A stretch of 64,000 nt of DNA, taken from Amycolatopsis azurea DSM 43854 (GTDB taxonomy: Bacteria > Actinomycetota > Actinomycetes > Mycobacteriales > Pseudonocardiaceae). The stretch covers positions 371,672 through 435,671 of the forward strand of contig NZ_MUXN01000001.1 of assembly GCF_001995215.1 (NCBI RefSeq), written 5' to 3'. The translations under genes were made by a program, and so were the position numbers. The notes beneath the pieces were generated by a model. It saw only the letters and a list, made by a program, of their open reading frames with translations. It did no database searches and was not told the DNA's origin. Below, one piece after another: positions 8,933 to 16,371 of the stretch (its first letter is position 1; each line of letters starts with the position of its first letter).

Positions 8933-9366
8933 ACAGACTCGGTGTCGAACCGCCGGTGACGCGGTGGAACGACGGTGGGGCCCGGTCCCTGGACTGGACG
9001 ATCGACGGCGTCGCGCTGCGCGATCTGGTTCCCACACAGCATCAGACGCCGTTGTTCCTGGACGGCAACGGATGGCGCGAGGCCGCAGTCGCGACGCTGT
9101 CACGGCTGCTGGGCGACCTGCCGGGCGATTTCGACGACGGCCGGGTCGCGTTGGTGTTCTGCCCACGGTGCGGTGATCTCGGCTGCGGGGCCTACAGCGT
9201 CGAGGTCGTCTTCGGCGACGACGTGGTCGAGTGGCGGACTTTCGGCTGGCAGACGGACTACGAGCCCTTCGAGGACTCCGAGGAGTACAAGTTCACCGGC
9301 GCTCGTTTCGAGCGGAAGGCGTACGAGACCCTCCTTCGGGATCTGCTGTCGAACTACCGCGCCTAG
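8929..9366 (+). CDS. Hypothetical protein with CxxC-type cysteine cluster
   Basis: A 145-residue soluble protein read from GTG 8929, which overlaps the MFS stop (GTGTGA). It contains a short cysteine motif, FCPRCGDLGCGAYSVEV (near residues 77-93), and is otherwise acidic with several Trp (GWQTDYEPFED). No signal peptide is present. The cysteines could bind zinc, but there is no matching known fold that I can name. It is the last gene of the marR operon. Its end overlaps the convergent gene by four bases, so this is one of the few convergent junctions without a palindrome. Confidence 0.7.
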   Translation: MNRLGVEPPVTRWNDGGARSLDWTIDGVALRDLVPTQHQTPLFLDGNGWREAAVATLSRLLGDLPGDFDDGRVALVFCPRCGDLGCGAYSVEVVFGDDVVEWRTFGWQTDYEPFEDSEEYKFTGARFERKAYETLLRDLLSNYRA

Positions 9367-10379
9367 CGCCCGAGCAGCGGCGGCACCATCTTCTCGGCGA
9401 GTGCCTGGAGATCGCCGGTGCCCTTGAACTTCAGCGTCTTCCCGTCCGGATCGTCGGTGAGCTGCACGATGACGCCCCGCTCGTCGACCTGGGCGGGCAG
9501 CCCGGCGATGGTCGTGGTCGGGGAGACGACCGCGGAATACTCGCTGTAGTCCGCGGTCACGCCGTTCAGTACGCACGAGGCGAAGAAGGTCGGTTTCGCC
9601 TTGTCAGCGGGGACGCCGAGCGCGCGGCCGAGTTCTCCGCACAGCAGCCAGGACATCACCGGGAGCGGTTTGTCCTTGAGCGGCCCGGCTTCGACCTGTT
9701 GCGGCGCGATCTCGCCGTCCTCGCCGATTTTCGGCAACGACGGACCGGGCGGCATCGCGCCCGCGATCAACGCTTCGGCGAGTGCCCTCGCCTTGCTCTC
9801 GGTCTCGGGGGTGTCGATGGTCCTGCCACGGAAGGAGACGAGCAGCACCGGCGAGGCGCCGTTGTGCGGCGCGACTTCGACGAGTTCGACGCTCAGCCTG
9901 GTGCCGTCCTTGTCGGCGGCGATGAGCGCGAGCTTGCCCGCGACGGTGGTCTTGACGGGCGCGCCCCGGCTCGTGTCCTCGGGCAGCGCGGGGATCATCT
10001 GCGCGCTGACGTCGAGCTGCGTGGTGACCGCGTGACAGGCCCTGCCCGCCTCCCGGAGCGTGCGGTCGCCGAGGATCTCCTCCCAGCGCCGCTCCGGGAT
10101 CGCCTGGCACAGCACCTGCGCGGCGGTTTCGTCCGTCAGCGCGGCCACCATCTCACCCGTCGGCATCGGGACCGGCCGGAGCGCGTTCTCGGGCTTGGAC
10201 GGCCAGACCTCGGGGAGTTTGGCTTCCGCGCCGGTGTCGTCCTTGTTCAGCAGGGTGATCGCGACGAAGATGCCCACGCCGAACATCAGCAGGACACTGG
10301 TCAGCGCGCAGCCCGCCCAGATCCACATCGGACGGTCGGTCCTGCGGGCGATGGCGCGGTAGTCGTTCGGGGTGGCCAC
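9363..10379 (-). CDS. Membrane-anchored secreted protein, paralog A
   Basis: A 338-residue protein with one N-terminal membrane helix (residues ~18-44, MWIWAGCALTSVLLMFGVGI) and a large outside domain. Paired blocks with the gene at 12005-12973 are RPVPMPTGEMVAAL, AAQVLCQAIPERRWEEIL, a Cys-His pair (ACHAV), PLPVMSWLLCGELGRALGVPA and a C-terminal AEKMVPPLLGR. The two are paralogs: this one is held by a helix, the other is a lipoprotein. Cysteines are conserved between them, so disulfides are likely. Family function is unknown. The GTG at 10379 has no good ribosome-binding site. Bases 10380-10491, upstream, carry no other gene. Confidence 0.75.
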   Translation of the reverse strand: MATPNDYRAIARRTDRPMWIWAGCALTSVLLMFGVGIFVAITLLNKDDTGAEAKLPEVWPSKPENALRPVPMPTGEMVAALTDETAAQVLCQAIPERRWEEILGDRTLREAGRACHAVTTQLDVSAQMIPALPEDTSRGAPVKTTVAGKLALIAADKDGTRLSVELVEVAPHNGASPVLLVSFRGRTIDTPETESKARALAEALIAGAMPPGPSLPKIGEDGEIAPQQVEAGPLKDKPLPVMSWLLCGELGRALGVPADKAKPTFFASCVLNGVTADYSEYSAVVSPTTTIAGLPAQVDERGVIVQLTDDPDGKTLKFKGTGDLQALAEKMVPPLLGR

Positions 10380-10491
10380 GAGGTGAAGCTAGCTCCTCGG
10401 AGGCCCGCTGTCCGGCGAAACGCCAACCCGATGGGTGGATCCGGAGGGTGGGCCCGCGAGAGGGGTTGCGGTAGACTTCGGACAGCGCTGG

Positions 10492-11085
10492 TTAGTAAAC
10501 CGGTGAAGTGGACCCGGCAGCCTTCCGGACGGTGGGTGGGCCGGGTTTCGCGTATCCGGACCATACGGTCCTGACCTCTTCCACCATTTCCCTCGCCCGC
10601 GCCTTCCACTGGCCGCCACGCTGCCAGCACCAGGCCAGAGCGTCCGGAACGGCGAGCAGAGGCTCTTCGAACGCGCGTAGATGCCGGTATTCGAGGACGT
10701 CGTGACACCCGTGCTGCCGGACTGCTCGATAGAGCGTCTTCCGGTCCAGTTCCACGATCGACTCGTCGCTCTCCAGGACGAGCATGCGCGCCCCGGCACT
10801 CGCGAGATCCTCGATCAGTACATCAAGGCAGGCCTCGCGCTGACGACGTCGGTGATGCGCGGACGCGTCGTAGATTCTCGCCACCGGCCCGAGATCGGCG
10901 ATGGTGTCGAGAATGCGCTTCCGGCGCCCGTCGCTTTCATGAGTGAAGTGCAGACGGCGTTGCCCCGGCAGTACCAGACTTCGCATGGCGCGCCGGGCCG
11001 ACGTGAGGTCGCCGGAGAGCAGGGCGGCGGCCGTCACCAAGTAGCCGCCTTCCTTGCTCTCGTCGACGAACACGTGGCTGGTCAT
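10492..11085 (-). CDS. DUF3800-like protein (RNase H-like fold)
   Basis: A 197-residue cytoplasmic protein that opens with HVFVDESKEGGYLVTAAALL, the beta-strand and Asp-Glu-Ser block seen in DUF3800 proteins. Later come LHFTHESDGRRKRILD and MLVLESDESIVELDR, which place further acidic residues where this fold holds a metal. DUF3800 proteins are often near mobile or defence genes and are suspected nucleases; activity is unproven. The ATG at 11085 is the first residue before the conserved strand. The C-terminal ~35 residues (SGYAKPGPPTVRK) look unstructured. It stands alone between the paralog pair and is divergent from the membrane gene at 11231. Confidence 0.6.
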   Translation of the reverse strand: MTSHVFVDESKEGGYLVTAAALLSGDLTSARRAMRSLVLPGQRRLHFTHESDGRRKRILDTIADLGPVARIYDASAHHRRRQREACLDVLIEDLASAGARMLVLESDESIVELDRKTLYRAVRQHGCHDVLEYRHLRAFEEPLLAVPDALAWCWQRGGQWKARAREMVEEVRTVWSGYAKPGPPTVRKAAGSTSPVY

Positions 11086-11230
11086 CAGGTCATTGTTCCG
11101 GAGAGGACCGACAAGAAGATCATCGGCCGAGTGTGACGTCCTTGCGCACAGGCAAAAGCCGACGGCCGGCCCCTCTCGCGGGGGAGCACGAAGGATCGCC
11201 AGAGGGAGCCGATCCGAAGAGCGTCCGACG

Positions 11231-11758
11231 ATGCTTCAAGACATGACCAGCACAGCGTTCCGAAGCGTTCCTGGAGTGCCCCGGTGGGCGAAGTGGTCGG
11301 CCCACACCGTCGCCCTGGTGAACATCCCGTCCGGCGTTTGGCGACTCGGGCTCGCCGTCGGGATCCCGTTCGGGCTGGCGCAGTCCGAAATGGACGCGAT
11401 GAAGACGCCCGGATGGGGATCGCTCTACCTGGTGTTCCTCGCGGTGTTCTCCGAAGCCGTGGCTTTCCTCGCCCTCGGCCTCATCCAGCCGTGGGGCGAG
11501 ACCTGGCCGCGCTGGATCCCCTTCGTGGGCGGCAAAACCGTCTCGGCACGCAAAGTCGTGGTGGTCTCCTCGCTCGGAGTCCTGGCCACGACGATCTACG
11601 CCGCGCTGTTCGTCTACACGACTTTCAACGCCGACATGGCGGGTGAGCCCTGGGCGGACTGGCTGATCGCCGCCGTCTACCTGCCCCTGCTGTCTTGGGG
11701 ACCGCTGCTCGCCGTCGTGACGTGGCACTACCACCGGCGCCGTGGTCAGGTGTCGTGA
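11231..11758 (+). CDS. Four-helix membrane protein, unknown function
   Basis: A 175-residue protein with four hydrophobic segments, at about residues 30-48 (ALVNIPSGVWRLGLAVGIP), 58-78, 102-124 and 136-160, and a basic C-terminus HYHRRRGQVS. ATG 11231 and ATG 11243 are both possible; the first is listed. The sequence upstream to 11054 is open but has no conserved character. Its TGA stop (11756-11758) lies inside the left arm of the palindrome that follows. I do not recognise a named family with confidence. Confidence 0.6.
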   Translation: MLQDMTSTAFRSVPGVPRWAKWSAHTVALVNIPSGVWRLGLAVGIPFGLAQSEMDAMKTPGWGSLYLVFLAVFSEAVAFLALGLIQPWGETWPRWIPFVGGKTVSARKVVVVSSLGVLATTIYAALFVYTTFNADMAGEPWADWLIAAVYLPLLSWGPLLAVVTWHYHRRRGQVS

Positions 11759-11797
11759 GTGGTAAGTGTCGTTCTAACGTCACTTACCACTCACGAC
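11752..11797. terminator. Palindrome, family C, carries the upstream stop codon
   Basis: A 17-base perfect stem (11752-11768 with 11781-11797) reads GTCGTGAGTGGTAAGTG. The TGA of the preceding gene is within it. The loop region contains GTTCTAAC, shared with copies at 22006 and 50344. It probably terminates the plus-strand gene. Confidence 0.7.
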
Positions 11798-11876
11798 CCC
11801 CTTGACCGACTACGGCGCGGCACCTTGGTCGCCCGCGTTACCGCGGTAACCGCTGGTGCACGGGGACGACCTCCAA

Positions 11877-11931
11877 GTCCGTGAAGGCCTCCTTGAGGGA
11901 CCCTGGGTCCCTCAAGGAGGCCTTCACGGAC
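11877..11931. repeat. Palindrome, family B (27-base perfect arms)
   Basis: The arms 11877-11903 and 11905-11931 are perfect complements around a single central T. The sequence GTCCGTGAAGGCCTCCTTGA recurs at 60201 and 61472. It lies between convergent genes, 80 bases after the family C palindrome. The remaining bases 11932-12004 show nothing else. Confidence 0.75.
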
Positions 11932-12004
11932 CGGACCTACGACCCACCGCAGCCAGAACCCAGTAGGTAGCTGAGACCCGGTTGGCTCTAACGACCCGAA
12001 TCAC

Positions 12005-12973
12005 TCACGAGCCCAGCAGCGGCCGCACCACCTTCTCCGCCAGTTCCCGCAGAACCGCCTTCGTGCCGCCGCTCCACGAGAACTTCAGCCCCTGCCCGGA
12101 ACCGTTGTCCGTCAGCAGAACGCTCAGCTCCCCGGAGCTCTCCGAGGCGGGACGGCCGGCCACCGGGTCGCCACGGAGCTCAGAACGGACAGCGGTGTTC
12201 TCGACCCGAACGGATGACGTCGTGCACTTCCCGTCGCTGTACGGCTCCGCGGCTCCTGCGGGAAGCCCCATCGCCCGCTCGAGCTGCGTGCACAACTTCC
12301 ACGAGATCTCCGGAAGCGGAGCGTCGACGATCCCCGCGCCCGGTTCGACGGCCTTCCGTTCGATGACGTCCCGCTTGTCGGCGGCGGGCAGCTTCGGACC
12401 GGGAGCGAAAGCGCCGTCGAGGACCGACTCGGTCAGCCCGAGCAGCAGGCCTTCGCTCTGGTCCTGCCGCGGCGGGACCCGCGTCCAGCTGGTCTCGAGC
12501 CGGAGCACACGCGCGTCGGCGAGCTTGACCTCCACAAGGGACGGTGAGCTGCCCACGACGACCGTCGCCGGGTGTCCGGCGATGCTCACCTCTTTGCGAG
12601 TGCCCAGCCCGATCGAGTCGGCCACACCGGTCCGGTTCAAGGTGATCCGCACCCAGCTGTCCAGGCCGACGGCATGGCAGGACTCGCCGTTCTCCACCTC
12701 ACGTGCGACGTCGCCACCCATCAGCCGCTTCCAGCGCTCCTCCGGGGTCGCCTGGCAGAGCACTTGGGCGGTGGTCTCCTTCGGCAGCGCCAGCAGGAAC
12801 TCGCCGGACGGCATCGGCACGGGGCGCAGCGGGCGGCCGTTCGCCGTCGGCCACTCCTTCGGCAGTTCCTTCGGCCCGAGTCCCTCTTCGTAGGTGGGGA
12901 CCTTCGCCATGCACCCGGCGCAGAGCCCGGCGATCAAGAACGCCACTAAACCTTTGACACCCCATGTGGTCAC
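12005..12973 (-). CDS. Lipoprotein, paralog B of the 9363 gene
   Basis: A 322-residue exported lipoprotein. Residues 1-21 form the signal, with lipobox CAGC ending at Cys21. The mature part repeats the blocks of the gene at 9363-10379: RPVPMPSGEFLLALPKETTA, LCQATPEERWKRLMGG, SCHAV, PLPEISWKLCTQLERAMGLPA and AEKVVRPLLGS. Middle regions differ widely, so the copies are old. GTG at 12973 is used; it gives the only start with a proper signal n-region. No catalytic motif is visible; a cell-surface binding role is inference. Convergent with the 11231 gene and tandem with the SDR gene upstream. Confidence 0.75.
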   Translation of the reverse strand: MTTWGVKGLVAFLIAGLCAGCMAKVPTYEEGLGPKELPKEWPTANGRPLRPVPMPSGEFLLALPKETTAQVLCQATPEERWKRLMGGDVAREVENGESCHAVGLDSWVRITLNRTGVADSIGLGTRKEVSIAGHPATVVVGSSPSLVEVKLADARVLRLETSWTRVPPRQDQSEGLLLGLTESVLDGAFAPGPKLPAADKRDVIERKAVEPGAGIVDAPLPEISWKLCTQLERAMGLPAGAAEPYSDGKCTTSSVRVENTAVRSELRGDPVAGRPASESSGELSVLLTDNGSGQGLKFSWSGGTKAVLRELAEKVVRPLLGS

Positions 12974-13017
12974 GCGCGCACGCTAACCCAAAAGCGCCGG
13001 TCAGGGACGCGGAACGA

Positions 13018-13857
13018 TCACTTCCACCTGGACGTGGGAGGCGGCTCCAACGCCTCCCGCAGCTCGCCGCCCACCGCGTCCGCGATGTCTTCGACGGTCC
13101 ACGCGTCCCGTTCGAGGACCGGATCCTTGATCGCGGTCTGCCGGAGGACGCAGAGGAGGTCGCCGCGGAACCGCAGGATCTGCCCGGTGACGCCCGCCGA
13201 AAGATCGCTGAGCAGGTACGTCACCAGCGGGGCCACCCGGTCCGGCGTGTGCTCCGGGGTCTGGACGACGCTCGGGTCCTTCCAGGCCATCCGCGTCCAG
13301 GCCACCGGCGCGATCGCGTTGACCCGGATGCCGTGTTCGGCCAGGTCGGCCGCCCAGGAGGCGGTCATGGAGGCGACGGCGCCTTTCGAGGCCGAGTACG
13401 CGGCCGCGCGCCGCTGGCCGATCATCGAGCCGGAGCCCACGTTCACGATCACGCCGCCGCCGCGCTCGCACATCACCCCGGCCGCCGCGGTCCCGCAGAA
13501 CAGCGTGCCCAGCACGTTGACCTCGACCACTTCGCGCATCCGGACCGGGTCGTCCGCCCACGGGTCGGCGCGGTAGTTGACGCCGGCGTTGTTGACCAGG
13601 CCGTCGAGCGTGCCGAACTCGGTGACGCACTGATCGATCAGCGCGGCGGCCGAGCCGGCTTCGGCGACCGAGTGTCCATGGGCGACGGCGCGTCCGCCGA
13701 GCGACCGGATCTCCCCGGCGACTTCCCGCGCGAGGTCGCCGTCCACGTCGTTCACGACGACGGCGGCCCCGTGCGAAGCTGCGTGATGGGCGAAAGCCCT
13801 GCCCAGACCCTGTCCGGCGCCGGTGATCACCACGGCTTTACCGCTCAGATGACTCAT
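13018..13857 (-). CDS. SDR family NAD(P)-dependent oxidoreductase
   Basis: A 279-residue classical short-chain dehydrogenase. The cofactor loop is TGAGQGLG (residues ~12-19), with an acidic ND at the end of beta-2 suggesting NAD(H) preference. NNAG follows near residue 90; the catalytic Ser is in the VGSGS region, and Tyr-Lys is in YSASK near residue 155. The C-terminal ~50 residues (RDAWTVEDIADAVGGEL) extend beyond the usual fold. The 71-89 bases upstream of the ATG hold an iron box (13928-13946), so expression may be iron-repressed; the box could also serve the opposite strand. The substrate is unknown. Confidence 0.85.
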   Translation of the reverse strand: MSHLSGKAVVITGAGQGLGRAFAHHAASHGAAVVVNDVDGDLAREVAGEIRSLGGRAVAHGHSVAEAGSAAALIDQCVTEFGTLDGLVNNAGVNYRADPWADDPVRMREVVEVNVLGTLFCGTAAAGVMCERGGGVIVNVGSGSMIGQRRAAAYSASKGAVASMTASWAADLAEHGIRVNAIAPVAWTRMAWKDPSVVQTPEHTPDRVAPLVTYLLSDLSAGVTGQILRFRGDLLCVLRQTAIKDPVLERDAWTVEDIADAVGGELREALEPPPTSRWK

Positions 13858-13927
13858 GGGATCCAGTGTGCCGTCACTCGTAAGGGTGAGATCGGCGTCT
13901 CTCAGGCGAACCTCTTGCCCGAGCAGA

Positions 13928-13946
13928 TGAGGTTAGGCTAACCTCA
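13928..13946. promoter_or_regulatory. IdeR/DmdR iron box, perfect palindrome
   Basis: TGAGGTTAGGCTAACCTCA matches 17 of the 19 positions of the iron-box consensus TTAGGTTAGGCTAACCTAA and is perfectly symmetric. On the plus strand, TTGCCC (13915-13920) and TAACCT (13939-13944, 18-base spacer) would give a promoter overlapping the box. On the minus strand it is upstream of the SDR gene. Confidence 0.75.
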
Positions 13947-13949
13947 TAC

Positions 13950-14060
13950 ATGTCCGCTTCGTGGTGGGAGCGGCAGTCAGTTCGGGAACGGACGAAGCCC
14001 CGCAACCGGGTCACCCCCGGAGGCGGGGCTTCGTTCATTCCGGGGGTTCATGGTCGATGA
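13950..14060 (+). other. Possible iron-controlled short transcript or 36-residue ORF
   Basis: Directly downstream of the iron box an ATG at 13950 opens 36 codons (MSASWWERQSVRERTK...). It coincides with the expected transcription start of the plus-strand promoter, so it would be a leaderless mRNA. A strong hairpin at 13992-14034 lies within it, so a ~90-nt RNA is the alternative. The peptide resembles nothing I know, and the frame may be chance. See the finding for the test. Confidence 0.25.
13992..14034. terminator. Strong hairpin after the iron box and after NAT
   Basis: ACGAAGCCCCGC (13992-14003) pairs perfectly with GCGGGGCTTCGT (14023-14034); an inner CCGGG/CCCGG stem fills the loop. 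On the minus strand it is 41 bases after the NAT stop and could be its terminator. On the plus strand it would end the short transcript. Confidence 0.6.
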
Positions 14061-14074
14061 CCTCGTCGATCCGG

Positions 14075-14833
14075 TCAAGGCCGTCCCGGCACTCGGGTGA
14101 GTTCGATCCCGAACTCCTTCCGGTAGGCGTCCAGGATCTCCTGAGCACCCGAAAGCCTGGTCTCCTCGCGGACGCCGTGGGTCGTGACGATCAGCCTGTC
14201 ACCCGCGAGCGTGACCCGGCCGTGGCCGCCCGGCAGTGAACAGGTCGGCCCCTGCGTGAAATGCGAGTCCGGCGACGTCGCCTGCCAGAACGCCGTCGGG
14301 ACGAACTCGTCCAGCGCCCGCGTCCGCGGTTCGATCCGGTACTGGGGCTTGCCGTCCAGGAGGACGTCGATGTCACCGTGGGGCGCGTCGAGGATCAGGA
14401 ACTCGCCGTCCGGGTCGGCCTGCGCCTCGGTGGCGGACAGCCGCAGCGGGAACCGGCTGAACCGGCCGAAGCCGACGTCGGCCAGCCAAGGTTCGTCCAG
14501 TTCGACGCGCACGAGGGCGTGGTCGAAGGGCGGTCCGAGGGTGCCGTCCGGCCGGAACACCTTCGCGGCCTTCAGGCTGACGTCGAAACCCAGCTCCCGC
14601 AGCAAGGCGGCGAAGAGCCCGTTGAGCTCGTAACAGAAACCGCCACGCCGCCGCCGCACGATCTTGTCGAACAGCGCCTCGGTGTCCAGGACGATCGGTT
14701 CGCCGAGGTGGATGCTCAGATTCTCGAACGGCACCACCGCGAGGTGGCGCTCCTGTAGCACTCTCAGCGCGGTGACGTCCGCGGTGGCGGGGTGGTCCAG
14801 CCCGAGGCGATCGAGATATGCGGCGACGTCCAT
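14075..14833 (-). CDS. nat: Arylamine N-acetyltransferase
   Basis: A 252-residue cytoplasmic enzyme that moves acetyl from acetyl-CoA to arylamines or hydrazines. The catalytic triad of the family is complete: Cys67 in RGGFCYELN, His105 in FDHALVRV and Asp119 in WLADVGFG. N-terminal VPFENLSIHLG and C-terminal blocks also match, and length is close to the usual ~275. The ATG at 14833 begins MDVAAYLDRLGL, the typical N-terminus. It is downstream of sodA on the same strand, but sodA's terminator lies between them, so it likely has its own promoter. Actinobacterial NATs act on aromatic amines or in lipid and ansamycin pathways; which applies here is not visible. Confidence 0.93.
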   Translation of the reverse strand: MDVAAYLDRLGLDHPATADVTALRVLQERHLAVVPFENLSIHLGEPIVLDTEALFDKIVRRRRGGFCYELNGLFAALLRELGFDVSLKAAKVFRPDGTLGPPFDHALVRVELDEPWLADVGFGRFSRFPLRLSATEAQADPDGEFLILDAPHGDIDVLLDGKPQYRIEPRTRALDEFVPTAFWQATSPDSHFTQGPTCSLPGGHGRVTLAGDRLIVTTHGVREETRLSGAQEILDAYRKEFGIELTRVPGRP

Positions 14834-14876
14834 GCGACCACCTTGACACTTCGACTTCGCTGGAGGTCAAGAACGG

Positions 14877-14907
14877 AAAAGGGGCCCTCCCGATAAGGAA
14901 GAGCCCC
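14877..14907 (-). terminator. Rho-independent terminator of sodA
   Basis: On the minus strand GGGGCTCTTCC pairs with GGGAGGGCCCC around TTATC and is followed by TTTT. It starts 17 bases after the sodA stop. Confidence 0.75.
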
Positions 14908-14923
14908 GATTCGTGGCGGGAGG

Positions 14924-15547
14924 TCAGCCGAGCAGCAGGCCGTTGCCACCGGCGACGGCGTTGTCGAACCGCTTGGAGATCTCGGCCCAGTTGAAGATGT
15001 TCCACAGGGCCTCGACGTACTTCGGCTTCACGTTCTTGTAGTCCAGGTAGAACGCGTGCTCCCAGACGTCGACCAGCAGGATCGGCGTGGTCGGCAGGAC
15101 CAGGTTGTTGTGGTGGTCGCGCAGCTGCTGGGTGATCAGCGTCTTGCCGATCGGGTCCCAGGAGAGGGCGGCCCAGCCGTTGCCCTGGATGGTGGTGGCG
15201 ACCGCGGTGAACTGCGCCTTGAACTTGTCGAAGGAGCCGAACGCCTCGTCGATCGCGGCGGCCAGCTCGCCGGTCGGCTTGTCGCCGCCTTCCGGGGAGA
15301 GGATCTTCCACCACACGACGTGGTTGGCGTGCCCGGCGAGGTGGAACGCCAGCGTGGTCTGCAGGCCGACGATGTCACCGAAGTTGCCGGCCTCGCGGGC
15401 CTCGGCGAGCTTGTCGAGCGTGTCGTTCGCGCCCTTGACGTAGGTCGCGTGGTGCTTGCTGTGGTGCAGCTCGTTGATCTCGCCCGAGATGTGCGGCGCC
15501 AGGGCGCTGTAGTCATAGTCGAGATCGGGGAGCACGTAGCGGGCCAT
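14924..15547 (-). CDS. sodA: Superoxide dismutase, Mn/Fe type
   Basis: A 207-residue enzyme converting superoxide to oxygen and hydrogen peroxide. Metal ligands are in place at His28, His76, Asp160 and His164, with the same numbering as mycobacterial SodA; His145 is also as in the mycobacterial group. [13 protein letters not shown] and [13 protein letters not shown] are the family signatures. The start ATG at 15547 gives [16 protein letters not shown] and is preceded by AGAAGGAGGG; the longer frame adds a non-conserved MSKTEGGP. Metal preference (Mn versus Fe) cannot be read with certainty. A good terminator follows. Bases 15548-15773, upstream of it, hold no gene. Confidence 0.96.
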   Translation of the reverse strand: MARYVLPDLDYDYSALAPHISGEINELHHSKHHATYVKGANDTLDKLAEAREAGNFGDIVGLQTTLAFHLAGHANHVVWWKILSPEGGDKPTGELAAAIDEAFGSFDKFKAQFTAVATTIQGNGWAALSWDPIGKTLITQQLRDHHNNLVLPTTPILLVDVWEHAFYLDYKNVKPKYVEALWNIFNWAEISKRFDNAVAGGNGLLLG

Positions 15548-15773
15548 CGGCCCTCCTTCTGTCTTCGACACGAGTTTCCAAGGACGAACTTAGTCGTCTT
15601 CACCCGTTTGCGGCGACCGGGGGCGCCGCGTTTCTCCCCAGGTGGAACGACTCGTTCTTACCGGCAGTACCCGGTGGGGCCACTGCCTGAAACCCACCCT
15701 GCTAGCTCCAGTTAGCTGGAGGTCAAGGCGATGTGACGGCGGTCATCGAAGGAGGGCCGATGGCACTTTCGGC

Positions 15774-16286
15774 TCAGGAGAAGGAAACCGGGATGAAGAC
15801 GTCCGAGTTCCGGTCGTTCGAGGCGAAGTGATCGCGGCGCGAGATGATCGCGCACGTCACCGAAGGGTTCGAGCAGTCGAGGCCGTTGTTGACCTCGGCG
15901 ATGCGGATCTGCGTGGTGAAGGTGCCGTTCGCGGCGATCGGCGAGGAGCCGCCGGGGAAATTGGTGACCCAGGCGGACGGGCCGACGCCGGTCCCGCCCT
16001 GGCCGTCGCCGCCCGCGCACGGGCTCGGTTTGGTGCCGTAGCTGTAGTCCTCGGGCACGGCGCACAGTGCGACGTAGTAACCCTCCGCGGAGTTGAAACC
16101 GCTGCCCGTGACGGTGATGGTCTCGCCGGCTGCGGCGAGTCCGGTGGCATTGGAGGCGGAGAGGGTCTTGCCGTTGTGGGTCGCACTGCCCGGCGCGGCC
16201 GAGGCGGGGGCCGCGAGCGCGGTGACGGCCGCGGTCGCGGCGGTCGTGACCAGTGCGGCGCGGAGCAGGACCGATCTCTTCGACAT
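15774..16286 (-). CDS. Secreted neocarzinostatin-fold protein of the heme locus
   Basis: A 170-residue exported protein. Residues 1-31 are a signal peptide ending ASA-AP. The mature ~139 residues carry an Ig-like start, ATGLAAAGETITVTGSGFNS, then GYYVALCAVP, and four cysteines (75, 90, 138, 145) spaced like the two disulfides of neocarzinostatin/enediyne chromoproteins. That family binds a hydrophobic planar chromophore in a cleft. Here the gene shares an intergenic region with hmuT, between two iron boxes, so a role as extracellular heme carrier is an attractive inference. No enediyne biosynthesis genes are near. The ATG at 16286 follows GAAGGGAA. Confidence 0.7.
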   Translation of the reverse strand: MSKRSVLLRAALVTTAATAAVTALAAPASAAPGSATHNGKTLSASNATGLAAAGETITVTGSGFNSAEGYYVALCAVPEDYSYGTKPSPCAGGDGQGGTGVGPSAWVTNFPGGSSPIAANGTFTTQIRIAEVNNGLDCSNPSVTCAIISRRDHFASNDRNSDVFIPVSFS

Positions 16287-16321
16287 GGGAAGTTCCCTTC
16301 GATCACAAGGAGGTCACAGCC

Positions 16322-16340
16322 TTAGGCAAGGCTTACCTAT
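16322..16340. promoter_or_regulatory. Iron box 1 of the heme operon
   Basis: TTAGGCAAGGCTTACCTAT matches 15 of 19 consensus positions. It lies immediately upstream of an AAGGAG ribosome-binding site (16342-16347), so it is placed to repress transcription toward hmuT when iron is sufficient. Confidence 0.75.
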
Positions 16341-16352
16341 CAAGGAGTGAAT

Positions 16353-16370
16353 ATGGTTAGCCTTACCTAA
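16353..16370 (+). other. Five-codon leader ORF coupled to hmuT
   Basis: AAGGAG at 16342-16347, five bases, then ATG GTT AGC CTT ACC TAA. The TAA shares its last A with the ATG of hmuT (TAATG). The hmuT ATG has no ribosome-binding site of its own other than this. Translation of MVSLT followed by re-initiation would explain it. Confidence 0.45.
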
Positions 16371-16371
16371 T
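16353..16371. promoter_or_regulatory. Iron box 2 and minus-strand promoter
   Basis: The minus strand reads TTAGGTAAGGCTAACCATA (16 of 19 to consensus; one base offset possible). It sits between a minus-strand -35 TTGACA (16379-16374) and a -10 CATATT (16355-16350, 18-base spacer), so it should block transcription of the neocarzinostatin-like gene. Confidence 0.75.

Noticed and set aside
13961..14239. A 92-residue plus-strand frame between SDR and NAT
   Set aside because: It overlaps the NAT gene in antisense and includes the terminator hairpin; no conserved sequence.
15774..16286. Reading the neocarzinostatin-like protein as part of an enediyne antibiotic cluster
   Set aside because: No polyketide synthase or enediyne genes are present; the iron boxes and hmu genes give a better context.
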